From Candidatus Saccharimonadota bacterium (GTDB lineage: Bacteria; Patescibacteriota; Saccharimonadia; UBA4664): a DNA stretch of 15,454 nt. Where the stretch lies: contig JAQZBT010000009.1 in NCBI GenBank assembly GCA_029237755.1, positions 1 through 15,454 of the forward strand, in the 5' to 3' direction. Position numbers and translations under genes: made by a program. The notes under the pieces were generated by a model that was not told where the DNA came from, made no database searches, and was given only the letters and a program-made list of their open reading frames with translations. Shown here piece by piece: positions 1-6,233 of the stretch; positions within the stretch are counted from its first letter, which is position 1, and every line of letters starts with the position of its first letter.

Positions 1-114
1 GAGTTCGCGCGCCCACTGTTTACCAAACAGGGCTGGTGAGTACCACAAGGCACCGATCGCGAAATAGACTAGTACTGCCAGTGCGATTTGCCACCACTGC
101 GTACCGTAAAACAT
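1..114 (-). CDS. DUF1761-like membrane protein, 5' part only
   Basis: The first 38 codons of a minus-strand gene that runs off the left edge. The translation starts MFYGTQWWQIALAVLVYFAI and continues GALWYSPALFGKQW. A first hydrophobic helix followed by a GxLWYSPxLFGKxW signature is what I associate with the DUF1761 family of small membrane proteins of unknown function. The ATG (complement of 112-114) is preceded by an AAAGGAA stretch that can act as a ribosome binding site, and by a TATAAG -10 candidate at 129-134. It is divergent from the HxlR regulator at 210, and HxlR proteins often control the gene they face. The family call rests on a short fragment, so it is moderately sure. Confidence 0.6.
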   Translation of the reverse strand, partial: MFYGTQWWQIALAVLVYFAIGALWYSPALFGKQWAREL

Positions 115-128
115 GGGGGATTCCTTTG

Positions 129-134
129 CTTATA
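129..134 (-). promoter_or_regulatory. -10 box for the DUF1761-like gene
   Basis: Reads TATAAG on the minus strand, 14 nt before the ATG at 114. With transcription starting about 7 nt downstream the leader would be very short but would still carry the AAGGA stretch. Confidence 0.4.
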
Positions 135-194
135 GCCTCACGATAGCACAAGCTGTTCGCGTTCTCCTCGAAGAAGGAAAGCTGAGAAGACTGC

Positions 195-200
195 TATAAT
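195..200 (+). promoter_or_regulatory. Extended -10 box of the HxlR gene
   Basis: TGCTATAAT (192-200) is a perfect extended -10 element. The expected transcription start is near 207, about 3 nt before the ATG at 210, so the transcript would be nearly leaderless. No TTGACA-like -35 is seen at the right distance. Confidence 0.65.
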
Positions 201-209
201 GCGTGCATT

Positions 210-533
210 ATGTGTGCGGCATTCAATACTCACGGTGAAGACTGCGGTATCGCTAAGGCGCTGGAAATCATCGGAGCCAAGTGGACGATCCTGATTGTGC
301 GCGACCTCTTGGAGGGCCCACGCCGGTTTGGCGAGCTCGAGCGGTCGCTCGAAGGCATCTCGCCCCGCACGCTAGCGTTGCGCCTCAAGGAATTGGAGCA
401 GGACGGCATCCTGATGCGCGACTGCAGCGCCGGTGAATTTCACCCCGTCTACAGCCTGACCGACAAGGGCCGCTCCCTGCAGGAGATCCTGGACCGTATG
501 CGCGAGTGGGGCAATACTACAGTCAGGGCTTAA
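210..533 (+). CDS. HxlR-family winged-helix transcriptional regulator
   Basis: A 107-aa single-domain DNA-binding protein of the HxlR family (PF01638), normal in length. The N-terminal Cys12 precedes the family signature ALEIIGAKWTILIVRDLLEG. This is followed by RRFGELERSLEGISPRTLALRLKELEQDGI, which I read as the helix-turn-helix core, and by YSLTDKGRSLQEIL (wing plus dimer helix). In several HxlR proteins a Cys at this N-terminal place senses electrophiles or oxidants, so a redox role is possible but not shown. It is transcribed away from the DUF1761-like gene and may regulate it and itself. The start is set by the extended -10 just upstream. The family call is firm; the effector is unknown. 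Confidence 0.9.
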   Translation: MCAAFNTHGEDCGIAKALEIIGAKWTILIVRDLLEGPRRFGELERSLEGISPRTLALRLKELEQDGILMRDCSAGEFHPVYSLTDKGRSLQEILDRMREWGNTTVRA

Positions 534-576
534 GCGTCTTGGCATTTTGCACAAGAGGCAACAGGGTCGTTTGACC

Positions 577-582
577 TAAGAT
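577..582 (+). promoter_or_regulatory. -10 box of the lipid operon
   Basis: TAAGAT lies 6 nt before the GTG at 589, matching the spacing at other genes here and predicting a leaderless transcript that starts on the GTG. Confidence 0.45.
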
Positions 583-588
583 TAGCCC

Positions 589-1524
589 GTGGAAGCGTTA
601 AAGGCATTTTTGAAGCTCCTGCCGTTACTGGTGGGGCTGGTGATTCTGGTGGCAATAGCCACCCTTTCGCCGTGGCGCGAAGTTGGCGCTCTGCTGCGGC
701 GCGTGAGCTGGGCGGAGTGGCTGATGATGGGTGTGCTGTCGCTGAGCTTCTTTGCCGCCAAGTCAATCCGCTACTGGGCAATGCTGCGGATGCTCAAGTT
801 TGAGGTTCCCCTGTCGCGGGCGGCCATGGCTTATGTGGCGGCCCAACCGGTGACCATAATTCCTGGAGGCGAGGTCTACCGCGGTGCTCTGCTCGAGCGT
901 TATGCGGGGATCTCATTGAAGGATTCCGCGCCTACTTTGACGATGCAAGGGTTGGTGGAGTCGGCCGTAACCTTGGCGGTGGCGTTCGCGGGGACGCTGT
1001 GGATCGGTCAGAACCGGGTGGTCGTGCTGATCGCAACTCTCATAGTGCTCGTGATCATGGTGGCGCTGAGGCGCGGCTGGCTGAAGGATAAGGAGGGCGC
1101 GGTCAATAAGTTGCCTTTCGTTGATGTCAGCCGCAAGTACTTCAACCGCTTTGTGCTGGCCCACCGCCGACTGATGCGGCCGGATTTTTTGTGGTCGCTG
1201 GTGGGCCTGTCGGTGGTGGCGGTCGGCGTAGGTATAGCCATCATATTTGTGGCGGCGAGGGCGATCGATGCGCCCCTAACCTGGGCGCAAGCGGCGATCG
1301 CATTCTCGTTGCCGGTGGTGCTGGGGAGCGTGACATTGCTGCCGGGCGGCCTGGGAGCCAACGAAGGCACCTCGATCGGTATCTTGAAATTGATGGGTGT
1401 CGCGACCGGAGCGGCAGTTACTATGACATTGCTACTGCGCCTGTTTACACTGGGCGCAGGCGTAATCCTGGGTCTGGCGACTTTGGGATTCAGCTATATA
1501 GGGAAGCCTGAAAATGACAAGTGA
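589..1524 (+). CDS. Lysylphosphatidylglycerol synthase TM-like (UPF0104/YbhN-type) membrane protein
   Basis: A 311-aa polytopic inner-membrane protein with about eight hydrophobic segments. It belongs to the LPG_synthase_TM family (PF03706), which includes YbhN and the flippase half of MprF. Visible signatures are IPGGEVYRG (residues 91-99) and the C-terminal LPGGLGANEG (251-260), the most conserved part of this family. The soluble aminoacyl-transferase domain of MprF is absent, so lysyl transfer is not expected; lipid translocation is more likely. It starts with GTG placed 6 nt after a -10 box. It overlaps the lipid kinase gene by 11 nt, so the three genes to 3090 form a coupled operon. The family is firm; the lipid handled is unknown. 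Confidence 0.85.
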   Translation: MEALKAFLKLLPLLVGLVILVAIATLSPWREVGALLRRVSWAEWLMMGVLSLSFFAAKSIRYWAMLRMLKFEVPLSRAAMAYVAAQPVTIIPGGEVYRGALLERYAGISLKDSAPTLTMQGLVESAVTLAVAFAGTLWIGQNRVVVLIATLIVLVIMVALRRGWLKDKEGAVNKLPFVDVSRKYFNRFVLAHRRLMRPDFLWSLVGLSVVAVGVGIAIIFVAARAIDAPLTWAQAAIAFSLPVVLGSVTLLPGGLGANEGTSIGILKLMGVATGAAVTMTLLLRLFTLGAGVILGLATLGFSYIGKPENDK

Positions 1525-2380
1525 ACTTTTGATCAACTCGAAGGCGGGCCTGCTCAAGGACGTGCTGACTCCGGCGCAGGTGAGAGAGAAATTGCGCGGG
1601 CTGAAACTTAATCCCAAACTGACAGTGGCCGAAGACGACCAGACGATCCAGGCGTTTGTGAAGCGGGTGCGCCGCGAGCAGCCGGACGTTGTACTGGTGG
1701 CCGGCGGCGACGGCACGGCCGCGACGGTGATCAAAGGGTTGCGGGATACACCTGTAGTGTTTGGACTTATTCCGACCGGGAGCCTTAATAACATCGCTCA
1801 GTCGATCGGTCTAGGCGATGAACTCGACGAGGCAGTGGATGCAATCAACCAGGGACATGTCGCGCGCATGGACCTCGGCGAAGTTAACGGCGAGGTGTTT
1901 GTCGAGAGTGTGGGCTTCGGACTGCTGGCCAAGATCATGGACCGGGTCGGCGAACAGGACTCGAAGAAGGAGGTCATGAAGGTACTCGGCAATACTCTGG
2001 CGGAGATCGTGACGACCGAGCCGATCCGCGTAAACCTGCACGCAGATGACAGGCATATCGAGCAACTGACGGTCTGGTTGACGGTCACAAACACCGGCCG
2101 GGCGGCCGCGGCGGTCGTGGACCCGACCTCAAATATCCATGACCACCAACTGGAGCTGATCTACTGCGAGCCACTCGAGGGCGCTGAGATTGCCTCTTAC
2201 GTGACGGCCGTGGTGCGTAACTCTCACATCAAGAAGCCGAAGTTTCACCGCATGCGCACCCGCGAGGTTAATATTAAGTTGACTGAAGAGACGGTGGTGC
2301 ACGTGGACGGGGAGCTCAGGAATTGGTCGGAGGTACACATTAAGGTGTTGCCGGGAGCAGTGAGGGTACTGGCGCCATGA
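1514..2380 (+). CDS. Diacylglycerol/lipid kinase (DAGK catalytic domain)
   Basis: A 288-aa cytosolic or membrane-associated lipid kinase of the DgkB/YegS type (PF00781), near the usual 290-320 aa. The ATP site GGDGT is at residues 64-68. The second substrate/nucleotide loop reads GLIPTGSLNNIAQSIGL (84-100), where the common PxGTxNDFA form is altered to PTGSLNNIA. The C-terminal strand contains VVHVDGEL, typical of the second domain. The expected reaction is ATP-dependent phosphorylation of diacylglycerol or a related lipid, giving a phosphatidate. The ATG lies inside the preceding gene (11-nt overlap), and its stop overlaps the next ATG as ATGA, so expression depends on coupling. The exact lipid substrate cannot be read from sequence. 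Confidence 0.88.
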   Translation: MTSELLINSKAGLLKDVLTPAQVREKLRGLKLNPKLTVAEDDQTIQAFVKRVRREQPDVVLVAGGDGTAATVIKGLRDTPVVFGLIPTGSLNNIAQSIGLGDELDEAVDAINQGHVARMDLGEVNGEVFVESVGFGLLAKIMDRVGEQDSKKEVMKVLGNTLAEIVTTEPIRVNLHADDRHIEQLTVWLTVTNTGRAAAAVVDPTSNIHDHQLELIYCEPLEGAEIASYVTAVVRNSHIKKPKFHRMRTREVNIKLTEETVVHVDGELRNWSEVHIKVLPGAVRVLAP

Positions 2381-3090
2381 CTGGGTGGTTCGACCGACGG
2401 CGGGCGCGAATCAAGCCGCTCCAGCCGTTGGCTATACCGGGATTGCTGGTCGCCGGACTGATGACCTTGACGGTGGCCCTCGGGTCGCTGGCGTGGTTTG
2501 ACCGCTGGATGACGAGGGCTGTAAACCGGCTGCCTGAGGCGCTGCATCCGTTCTTCACGGTGATAGCTGCGATCGGGCATTGGCCGTCGGTGATAGTCGT
2601 GGCCTTCGCGGTCGCCACCATCGAGGCGGCGGACAAGCGCTGGATGCGCGCGGGCGTGATGCTCGGGTCGCTCCTGGCGCTGCCGACGTTCTATGCGGTG
2701 AAGGAGTTGGTCCAGCGGGCGCGGCCGGTGACCGAGTTTGTGACGGCGCATGGGCTGCACGACTACAGTTTTCCGAGCGGCCATACGACCGGTTCGACCG
2801 CGGTCTACGGACTAGCGGCGATACTGATTGCGGGGCGCGTACCGCAGGACAAGCGCAAGTGGGTGTACCTGGGCTTTGGGACGTTGATCTTCCTGATCGG
2901 CGTGTCGCGAGTCTACCTGGGCGCCCACTTCCCTACCGATGTATTGGGCGGTTGGATCCTGGGAATCGTGTTTGTGAGTATATTGCGCACAGTGACGCTG
3001 GCGTTCGCTAAGCTGGCGCCGCCGGACAGGGTCGCACCACAGCCGCTCGAGGATACGACCGAGGCGGAGCTGTCGGGCAAGGTGCGTTAG
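2377..3090 (+). CDS. PAP2-family membrane phosphatase
   Basis: A 237-aa integral membrane phosphatase of the PAP2/type 2 phosphatidic acid phosphatase superfamily (PF01569). All three catalytic motifs are intact: K109-x6-R116-P117, P133-S-G-H136 and S177-R178-x5-H184-x3-D188. His184 is the expected nucleophile, with Asp188 as helper. About five to six hydrophobic helices place the site at the outer face of the membrane. Likely substrates are phosphatidate, undecaprenyl pyrophosphate or another lipid phosphate. Its coupling (4-nt ATGA overlap) to a lipid kinase suggests a pair that interconverts diacylglycerol and phosphatidate, or processes a lipid carrier. The stop overlaps that of the convergent gene on the other strand. 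Confidence 0.9.
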   Translation: MTGWFDRRRARIKPLQPLAIPGLLVAGLMTLTVALGSLAWFDRWMTRAVNRLPEALHPFFTVIAAIGHWPSVIVVAFAVATIEAADKRWMRAGVMLGSLLALPTFYAVKELVQRARPVTEFVTAHGLHDYSFPSGHTTGSTAVYGLAAILIAGRVPQDKRKWVYLGFGTLIFLIGVSRVYLGAHFPTDVLGGWILGIVFVSILRTVTLAFAKLAPPDRVAPQPLEDTTEAELSGKVR

Positions 3091-3569
3091 GACGGCTTGG
3101 TTTCGAGATAGGTGGCCTTGAGGCGACCGACGAAAATGCTGCCGCCGACAATACCTAGAACGGCCACGATGACGACGAGCCAATCGGGCGCGTGCAGGTC
3201 GATGGCGGCGACGATGATGAAGCCTTCGATGAGCGAGATGAGATTGAAGCCGACGTGGCCGAGCAGGCGGTACTGCCAACCATCGAACGGGACATACCAT
3301 TCCATGAAGGCCTGCCAGGCGCGGAAGAGCATGTACCAGCCCAGCAGCCCCAGCGCCGGGAAGGCGATGCGCTCGATATCGTTGAGGTCGCCCCAATGCG
3401 AAATGATAGCGGTGACCATATAGAGCACCAGAAACACCAGCGACAGGATATAGACCCACCACCAGGGGCGCATGGAGTCGTGGTCACGAAGTCTAGCGAC
3501 GAGCATCACAACGCCTACGAAGCAGGCGACACCGGTGATCGTGTGTAGCACGATGGAGGTGAGGTACAT
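3087..3569 (-). CDS. Polytopic membrane protein of unknown function
   Basis: I do not recognise the family. The 160-aa product starting MYLTSIVLHTITGVACF has about five hydrophobic segments (roughly residues 2-25, 33-56, 64-84, 102-124 and 129-148) with short polar loops. The reading frame is open further upstream, but I chose ATG 3569: it has a GAGG site about 7 nt before it, and a TATACT -10 box at 3594-3599 would give a leader of about 18 nt. Its stop TAA shares bases with the TAG of the PAP2 gene on the other strand (TTAG at 3087-3090). It could be a small sensor or transport accessory; nothing in sequence decides. Confidence 0.7.
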   Translation of the reverse strand: MYLTSIVLHTITGVACFVGVVMLVARLRDHDSMRPWWWVYILSLVFLVLYMVTAIISHWGDLNDIERIAFPALGLLGWYMLFRAWQAFMEWYVPFDGWQYRLLGHVGFNLISLIEGFIIVAAIDLHAPDWLVVIVAVLGIVGGSIFVGRLKATYLETKPS

Positions 3570-3593
3570 GGCGTGGCCTCGGTTAATGTGCGA

Positions 3594-3599
3594 AGTATA
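3594..3599 (-). promoter_or_regulatory. -10 box of the membrane protein gene
   Basis: TATACT on the minus strand, 24 nt before the ATG at 3569. This is one of the few promoters here that leaves room for a short leader with a GAGG ribosome binding site. Confidence 0.45.
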
Positions 3600-3626
3600 C
3601 ACCCGACCGCGGGCAGTGGGCACTGG

Positions 3627-4232
3627 TCAAGCGGCGATGATCGGGGCGAGGGGCCAGACGCCGAGCTGTCGGATGCAGGTGCCCTTGGGGCCGCGTTCAA
3701 ATAGACCCAGCTCCGGAAAGGCGCCACTGAAATCGGCGGCGGGAGGTAGCCCCTCGACGACTTGAGCCGAGTCTTTAAACCAGGTGAATGTGAGATGCGG
3801 ACGGAAGTTGGCGCTGACGTACGGGTAACCGTACTGCTGGAGGTTCTGCTCCTCGGCCGGAGTCAGGGTGTGGCCGGACTCGCGCACTGCGGCGCGCAAA
3901 GGATTTAGCGCAGCTATCACTTCTGCTTGTAACCGTTCGATGGCACCGGTGCGACCGTACCCGACATCGAAGTAGCCCTCGGAATAGTGGTAATCCTGAC
4001 TGGCGAGGGTGAGCTGCGGGACGCGCCGGGCAATGCCGGCCAAGATTTCCCCGACGCGGGGCAGATCGGCAGTTCGTAATCTCGGCATGTAGACCGAGAC
4101 GTGCGCGAAGCAGACACCTTCGGACAGCAGGAGCTCGTTGGGGTAGCGTTGCAGCGCTCGGCTGAGCTGGTAGGCGCGGTCGGCGATGGTTTGCTCGGGG
4201 AGGACGACTACGTCAACGTCGATGGTTTCCAT
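3627..4232 (-). CDS. 2H phosphoesterase / 2'-5' RNA ligase-like protein
   Basis: A 201-aa soluble protein with the two His-x-Ser/Thr motifs of the 2H phosphoesterase superfamily: H44-V-S46 (in CFAHVSVYM) and H146-L-T148 (in FRPHLTFTW), about 100 residues apart as usual. These place it with LigT/ThpR-like 2'-5' RNA ligases and cyclic phosphodiesterases, which act on cyclic or 2'-5' linked phosphodiesters of RNA or nucleotides. The physiological substrate is unknown. The open frame continues upstream, but ATG 4232 is preferred because TATAAT ends 7 nt before it and the overlapping divergent promoter leaves no room for a longer protein. It is divergent from the flavin-binding protein gene at 4254. 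Confidence 0.8.
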   Translation of the reverse strand: METIDVDVVVLPEQTIADRAYQLSRALQRYPNELLLSEGVCFAHVSVYMPRLRTADLPRVGEILAGIARRVPQLTLASQDYHYSEGYFDVGYGRTGAIERLQAEVIAALNPLRAAVRESGHTLTPAEEQNLQQYGYPYVSANFRPHLTFTWFKDSAQVVEGLPPAADFSGAFPELGLFERGPKGTCIRQLGVWPLAPIIAA

Positions 4233-4239
4233 ATGAAGG

Positions 4240-4247
4240 ATTATACT
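4240..4247. promoter_or_regulatory. Overlapping divergent -10 boxes
   Basis: The eight bases ATTATACT read as TATAAT on the minus strand (4240-4245) and TATACT on the plus strand (4242-4247), sharing four bases. The minus box ends 7 nt before ATG 4232 and the plus box 6 nt before ATG 4254. A single melting site could therefore serve both genes, each with a leaderless transcript. Confidence 0.7.
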
Positions 4248-4253
4248 TGAGCT

Positions 4254-4751
4254 ATGAAGGCAGAGCAGCGCCGAGCAGAGCGCACAGAGCGAGCACGCGA
4301 GTTGCTGCGCACAGTCAGGCACGCCGCCATGGCCACAGTGAATGCTGACGGGTCGCCCCATAATTCCCCCTACTTCTTTATGGCGGGTCCGGGCCTGGAG
4401 CACCTGTACTGGGGTTCGCATCCGGAGTCGCTGCACTCGCAGAACATTCTACGGACAGGTCAGCTATTTGTGGTGCTGTATGACGCCATCGAGCGGGGCG
4501 GCCTGTTCATCGAAGCCGGAGACGGGCATATCCTGGAGGGCGAGGAGCTGGATGACGGGCTAGCGGTGCACAACGCACTTAGGGCACGTGAGGGCCAGGA
4601 GCCGATTGGCCGTGAGTATTATGTCGAGGGACCCCAGCGGATGTGGGGCGCGCGGACGAAGCGGTTTTGGGTGAATGCGTCAGAACGGGACGATGACGGT
4701 GGGCTGGTGCGCGACTACCGGCTCGAGGTACGGCGCGAGGACCTGGTATGA
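4254..4751 (+). CDS. Pyridoxamine 5'-phosphate oxidase-like FMN-binding split-barrel protein
   Basis: A 165-aa protein. After an N-terminal basic helix, RHAAMATVNADGSPHNSPYF (residues 23-41) is the typical first strand pair of the PNPOx-like split barrel (PF01243 type). It is followed by HLYWGSHPESLHSQNI and a strand with LFVVLYD. This fold binds FMN or F420 and usually reduces or oxidises small molecules; the substrate cannot be told. It is probably not the vitamin B6 oxidase itself, because the C-terminal signature of that enzyme is not seen. The ATG follows TATACT by 6 nt (leaderless). Its TGA overlaps the ATG of the CPBP protease gene (ATGA), so the two are co-translated. Confidence 0.8.
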   Translation: MKAEQRRAERTERARELLRTVRHAAMATVNADGSPHNSPYFFMAGPGLEHLYWGSHPESLHSQNILRTGQLFVVLYDAIERGGLFIEAGDGHILEGEELDDGLAVHNALRAREGQEPIGREYYVEGPQRMWGARTKRFWVNASERDDDGGLVRDYRLEVRREDLV

Positions 4752-5407
4752 AAGTTACTCAGCGTCGTTTCATTGTTTTCATCATCGGCTTCTTCGGCAT
4801 TTGGATATCATCGTGGCTGGTGCACGAGGGGTTGTGGCAAATGGGACTGCCAATGCCGGTGGGGACGACCGAGAACCTGGTCTACTGGACGGTGGCAAAG
4901 CTACTGGTCTGGGTGGTCTATCCCCTGCTCTACTGGCGCGCGCCGCTGCGGGAGCAACTGAAGTTTATCGGCGTGCGGCGGCCGGGTCCCGGCATGGTCT
5001 GGGGCGTGGGCGCGACGGCGGCGTGGCTGGCGTTGTCGGCGGTGCTGATGGTTATGAGCGGGCGGTACCTGGGTTCAGACGTGAACGTGCCCATATTTAT
5101 CTACTCCGTACTGCTGACGCCGGTGTTTGAGGAGGTGATGTTTCGCGGCTATATCCAATCGGCGTTGCGGGCCCAGAACATCAGATTCGCCTACGTGAAT
5201 ATGGCAGCGGCGGGGCTGTTCGTACTGATACATTGTGTCGGCTGGAGCTTCCAGGGAACACTGATGAACAACCTGGTGTCAGTGGTGCCGGCGCTATTTT
5301 GCCTTAGCCTGATTTTTGGCTACATCCGCGAACGGTCGGGGTCGCTGCTGGCGCCGATCATATTGCACATCGGCAACAACGGTTTCGCCAGTCTGCTGCG
5401 CTACTAG
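4748..5407 (+). CDS. CPBP-family intramembrane metalloprotease (CAAX protease-like)
   Basis: A 219-aa polytopic membrane protein with the full CPBP/ABI (PF02517) active-site set: E128-E129-x3-R133 in FEEVMFRGY, F158-x3-H162 in LFVLIHC, and H207-x3-N211 in ILHIGNNG. These residues bind the catalytic metal or water in type II CAAX prenyl endopeptidases such as Rce1. Bacterial members process small membrane peptides, sometimes for bacteriocin immunity, or regulate envelope proteins. About six hydrophobic helices are visible. It is coupled to the split-barrel gene by a 4-nt overlap. The target is unknown. Confidence 0.88.
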   Translation: MKVTQRRFIVFIIGFFGIWISSWLVHEGLWQMGLPMPVGTTENLVYWTVAKLLVWVVYPLLYWRAPLREQLKFIGVRRPGPGMVWGVGATAAWLALSAVLMVMSGRYLGSDVNVPIFIYSVLLTPVFEEVMFRGYIQSALRAQNIRFAYVNMAAAGLFVLIHCVGWSFQGTLMNNLVSVVPALFCLSLIFGYIRERSGSLLAPIILHIGNNGFASLLRY

Positions 5408-5496
5408 CTCAGGCGCTCGACTTCCCGGCGCATTAGCTCCTCGCGGAAGTGGTTGGGCAGACCTGCATTATCGGCTCCAGGGAGCCCACAAGGCAA
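5404..5496 (-). pseudogene. Possible small ORF or gene remnant
   Basis: A minus-strand frame without stops for 33 codons (30 counted from a TTG at 5496) ends in NHFREELMRREVERLS, a plausible helical coding sequence. Its TAG shares CTAG with the TAG of the CPBP gene, the same arrangement as at other convergent pairs here. There is no ATG at a sensible place and no clear start signal. It may be a remnant, a TTG-started peptide, or chance. Confidence 0.25.
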
Positions 5497-5502
5497 ATTA
5501 TG

Positions 5503-5521
5503 ATAAGGCTTATGCTAAGCT
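5503..5521 (+). promoter_or_regulatory. -10 region with overlapping palindromes
   Basis: The palindrome ATAAGGCTTAT (5503-5513) runs into CTTATGCTAAG (5509-5519). TAAGCT (5516-5521) ends 6 nt before ATG 5528, the usual leaderless spacing here; TATGCT (5511-5516) is an alternative box. The palindromes could be an operator. Confidence 0.4.
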
Positions 5522-5527
5522 AAAAGT

Positions 5528-5677
5528 ATGAAGCGCCGCCGCAAGTCCCGATATGGCATCAGTGCCAAGTTGATCCGCGCGATGGTGCCGGTGCAGTGGG
5601 ATAGAGCGCTGCTAGTGATAGCGATAGTGATGTTTGTCGGCGCCGGAGCAGTCACCGTCTACGCTGTAATGCGCTAA
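5528..5677 (+). CDS. Small single-pass membrane protein
   Basis: A 49-aa product, MKRRRKSRYGISAKLIRAMV then a polar turn and a hydrophobic helix (about residues 27-47, ALLVIAIVMFVGAGAVTVYA), ending VMR. The strongly basic N-terminus predicts an N-in orientation by the positive-inside rule. I do not recognise a family. The ATG follows a TANNNT box by 6 nt, as at verified genes in this window, and the codons are GC-rich in keeping with the neighbours. It could be a small membrane regulator or a subunit stabiliser; function cannot be assigned. Confidence 0.55.
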   Translation: MKRRRKSRYGISAKLIRAMVPVQWDRALLVIAIVMFVGAGAVTVYAVMR

Positions 5678-5694
5678 GAGTTTGGTAAGTCTGC

Positions 5695-5710
5695 CCAATC
5701 TCGCGATTGG
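5695..5710 (+). terminator. Short hairpin between 5677 and the DUF6328 gene
   Basis: CCAATC-TCGC-GATTGG is a perfect 6-bp stem with a 4-nt loop. There is no U-tract, so it is a weak terminator candidate or part of the next gene's upstream region. Confidence 0.3.
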
Positions 5711-5763
5711 CTTGGCATGCTAGTGTTATGCAGCTGTAGAGCCAAAAAGAGAGGATGTGGCGC

Positions 5764-6228
5764 GTGCACGAACCCGAATTTACCAAACCCAAACACGTTC
5801 CTGAAAATGAGAGTTTCGTTGATCTGAATAACGAGATACGACTGCTGCTCCATGGCGCTCAAGTGTTGACCGCCTTTCTGATGATCCTGCCGTTTAGTAC
5901 CGGGTTCGACAAGATTGCCGACGCCGAGAAGTGGGTCTATGGCGTGATGTTTTTGTGCTCACTGACCGCCACGATCTTATTTACGGCACCGGCCGCTCAG
6001 CACCGGATAGAACGGCCGCTGCGTGACCGCGTCGAGTTTAAACAGTCCGCGACCAAGTATGCAATCGCGGGGATGGTCCCTATGTCTGTCGCGTGGATAT
6101 TGGCGGCCCAGCTGGTGGTGACCCAGGTGCTGGGGCCGGTCGTCGGTACGACCGTGGCGGTGATAGTGACGATCGGCATTGCAGCCGCCTGGTGGGTGGT
6201 GCCGCTCGTCATGCGCAAGCAGGCCTGA
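5764..6228 (+). CDS. DUF6328-family membrane protein
   Basis: A protein of about 154 aa with the pattern I associate with DUF6328: an acidic N-terminus, then LNNEIRLLLHGAQVLTAFLM leading into a first helix, a second helix (VYGVMFLCSLTATILFTAP), the motif AAQHRIERPL, and two further helices at the C-terminus. Function is unknown; it is a four-helix inner-membrane protein. The start is uncertain. ATG 5755 touches the AGAGAGG ribosome binding site and so is badly spaced, whereas GTG 5764 lies 9 nt after it, so I prefer GTG. It is convergent with the propeller gene, with 5 nt between stops. Confidence 0.75.
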   Translation: MHEPEFTKPKHVPENESFVDLNNEIRLLLHGAQVLTAFLMILPFSTGFDKIADAEKWVYGVMFLCSLTATILFTAPAAQHRIERPLRDRVEFKQSATKYAIAGMVPMSVAWILAAQLVVTQVLGPVVGTTVAVIVTIGIAAAWWVVPLVMRKQA

Positions 6229-6233
6229 GGTAG

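Noticed and set aside
2245..2784. A 179-aa minus-strand frame
   Set aside because: It lies wholly opposite the lipid kinase and PAP2 genes, whose catalytic motifs are intact, and reads as an Arg/His/Pro-rich shadow.
2812..3462. A 216-aa minus-strand frame
   Set aside because: It overlaps both the PAP2 gene and the convergent membrane protein gene in other frames and has Arg/His-rich shadow composition.
3627..4436. The longer 269-aa version of the 2H phosphoesterase
   Set aside because: The extra N-terminus would cross the divergent promoter and the start of the flavin-binding gene, and it is Cys/His/Leu-rich without family similarity.
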